NCBI GenBank assembly: GCA_949130495.1
Contig: OX422222.1
Location: 273,348,109 to 273,412,108 of the forward strand
Reading direction: 5' to 3'
DNA from: Sambucus nigra
Taxonomy: Eukaryota; Streptophyta; Magnoliopsida; Dipsacales; Adoxaceae
DNA length: 64,000 nt
Part shown: positions 63,690-64,000 of the stretch, piece after piece
Layout: each line of letters begins with the position of its first letter
Position numbering within the stretch: position 1 is the first letter of the stretch
The notes under the pieces: generated by a model
The model's database searches: none
Told to the model about the DNA's origin: nothing
What the model saw: the letters and a program-made list of their open reading frames with translations, nothing else
Made by a program: the position numbers and the translations under genes

Positions 63690-64000
63690 TATAAACACCA
63701 CATTCTAGGACCCTCTAAGTTTCTCCTTAGGTCCCTAGTACCTCCCCATTTCACTACAAACCCTAGGTCATACTCTAAGTAACGATCTGGAGGCCACCGG
63801 GCGCTCCAAAGCCCCATTTGACTTTGGTCAACTTTATCGTCAGAGCAAAGTCTCAATGAATCTTTGAAGGCTCAAAATTACCTTACGAACGGTTCACCCC
63901 GTGCATGAATCGTCATAACGGTTTGGACGAACGTACGATTTTACTATCGAAAATAAATCTGGAGGTCACCGGGCGCTCCCGAGCTTCGATTTGACCCCAA
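63690..64000 (+). repeat. Start of another G-family LTR, cut by window edge
   Basis: TATAAACACCACATTCTAGG and the following 300 bp match the U3 of the G LTRs (42,441 and 57,167), including tccttaggtccctag and gaggcca-cgggcgctcc modules. No PPT precedes it, so it is probably the 5' LTR of a second insertion in the same orientation. Confidence 0.85.

Overview
The window is nuclear DNA of a flowering plant, most likely a eudicot with a large, repeat-rich genome. There is no intact host gene. Nearly all of it is transposable elements nested in one another, mostly plant LTR retrotransposons (Ty1/copia Sirevirus-like, Ty3/gypsy chromovirus-like and Tat lineage), plus hAT, CACTA and hairpin MITE-type DNA transposons. 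Element letters (A, B, E, F, G, H, I) are mine.

Region 1 (1-34,083) is one nested stack. The outermost unit is an old Sirevirus-like copia element H: 5' LTR to 4524, Met-type PBS, broken gag 4588-6330, 3' LTR about 21,802-34,083. Its 5' LTR was hit by a minus-strand Ty3/gypsy element E (1-1284), two hAT elements with perfect 8-bp target duplications (1519-1943, 2242-2815) and a hairpin MITE (2991-3294). Its interior holds gypsy element A (7141-21,648). The 3' LTR of A was hit by element B (10,902-20,417), which has 3.66-kb LTRs, a perfect 5-bp target duplication and only a gag remnant inside. The 3' LTR of H was hit by a 9.1-kb CACTA transposon (23,480-32,579) and by a solo LTR (33,057-33,934). 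The CACTA carries the first two coding exons of a kinesin-13A gene, a possible lysyl-tRNA synthetase exon and about 30 copies of a 168-bp tandem repeat.

Region 2 (34,084-42,440) holds an old copia integrase remnant (34,790-35,660), a gypsy-type LTR plus PBS (F, 35,756-38,632), a second non-autonomous CACTA (39,252-40,792) and one orphan CACTA end (40,992).

Region 3 (42,441-59,304) is a full-length Tat-lineage Ty3/gypsy element G of about 16.9 kb, with a perfect 5-bp target duplication (tatgc). It has, in order, gag, protease, reverse transcriptase, RNase H, an extra archaeal-type RNase H, integrase, two antisense accessory genes that each have their own TATA box (plant-mobile-domain-like and DUF7745-like), and a 47-bp minisatellite before the polypurine tract. 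All frames are broken and both integrase aspartates that I can align are lost.

Region 4 (59,305-64,000) holds a piece of mitochondrial-type large-subunit rRNA (60,911-61,039), a fragment of a Shaker-type (KAT/AKT) potassium-channel gene (61,950-62,184), a MITE with almost perfect 117-bp inverted repeats (63,174-63,579) and the start of a second LTR of the G family (63,690 to the edge).

Family calls rest on motif recognition by eye, and boundaries rest on LTR pairs, TIRs and target-site duplications read directly from the sequence.
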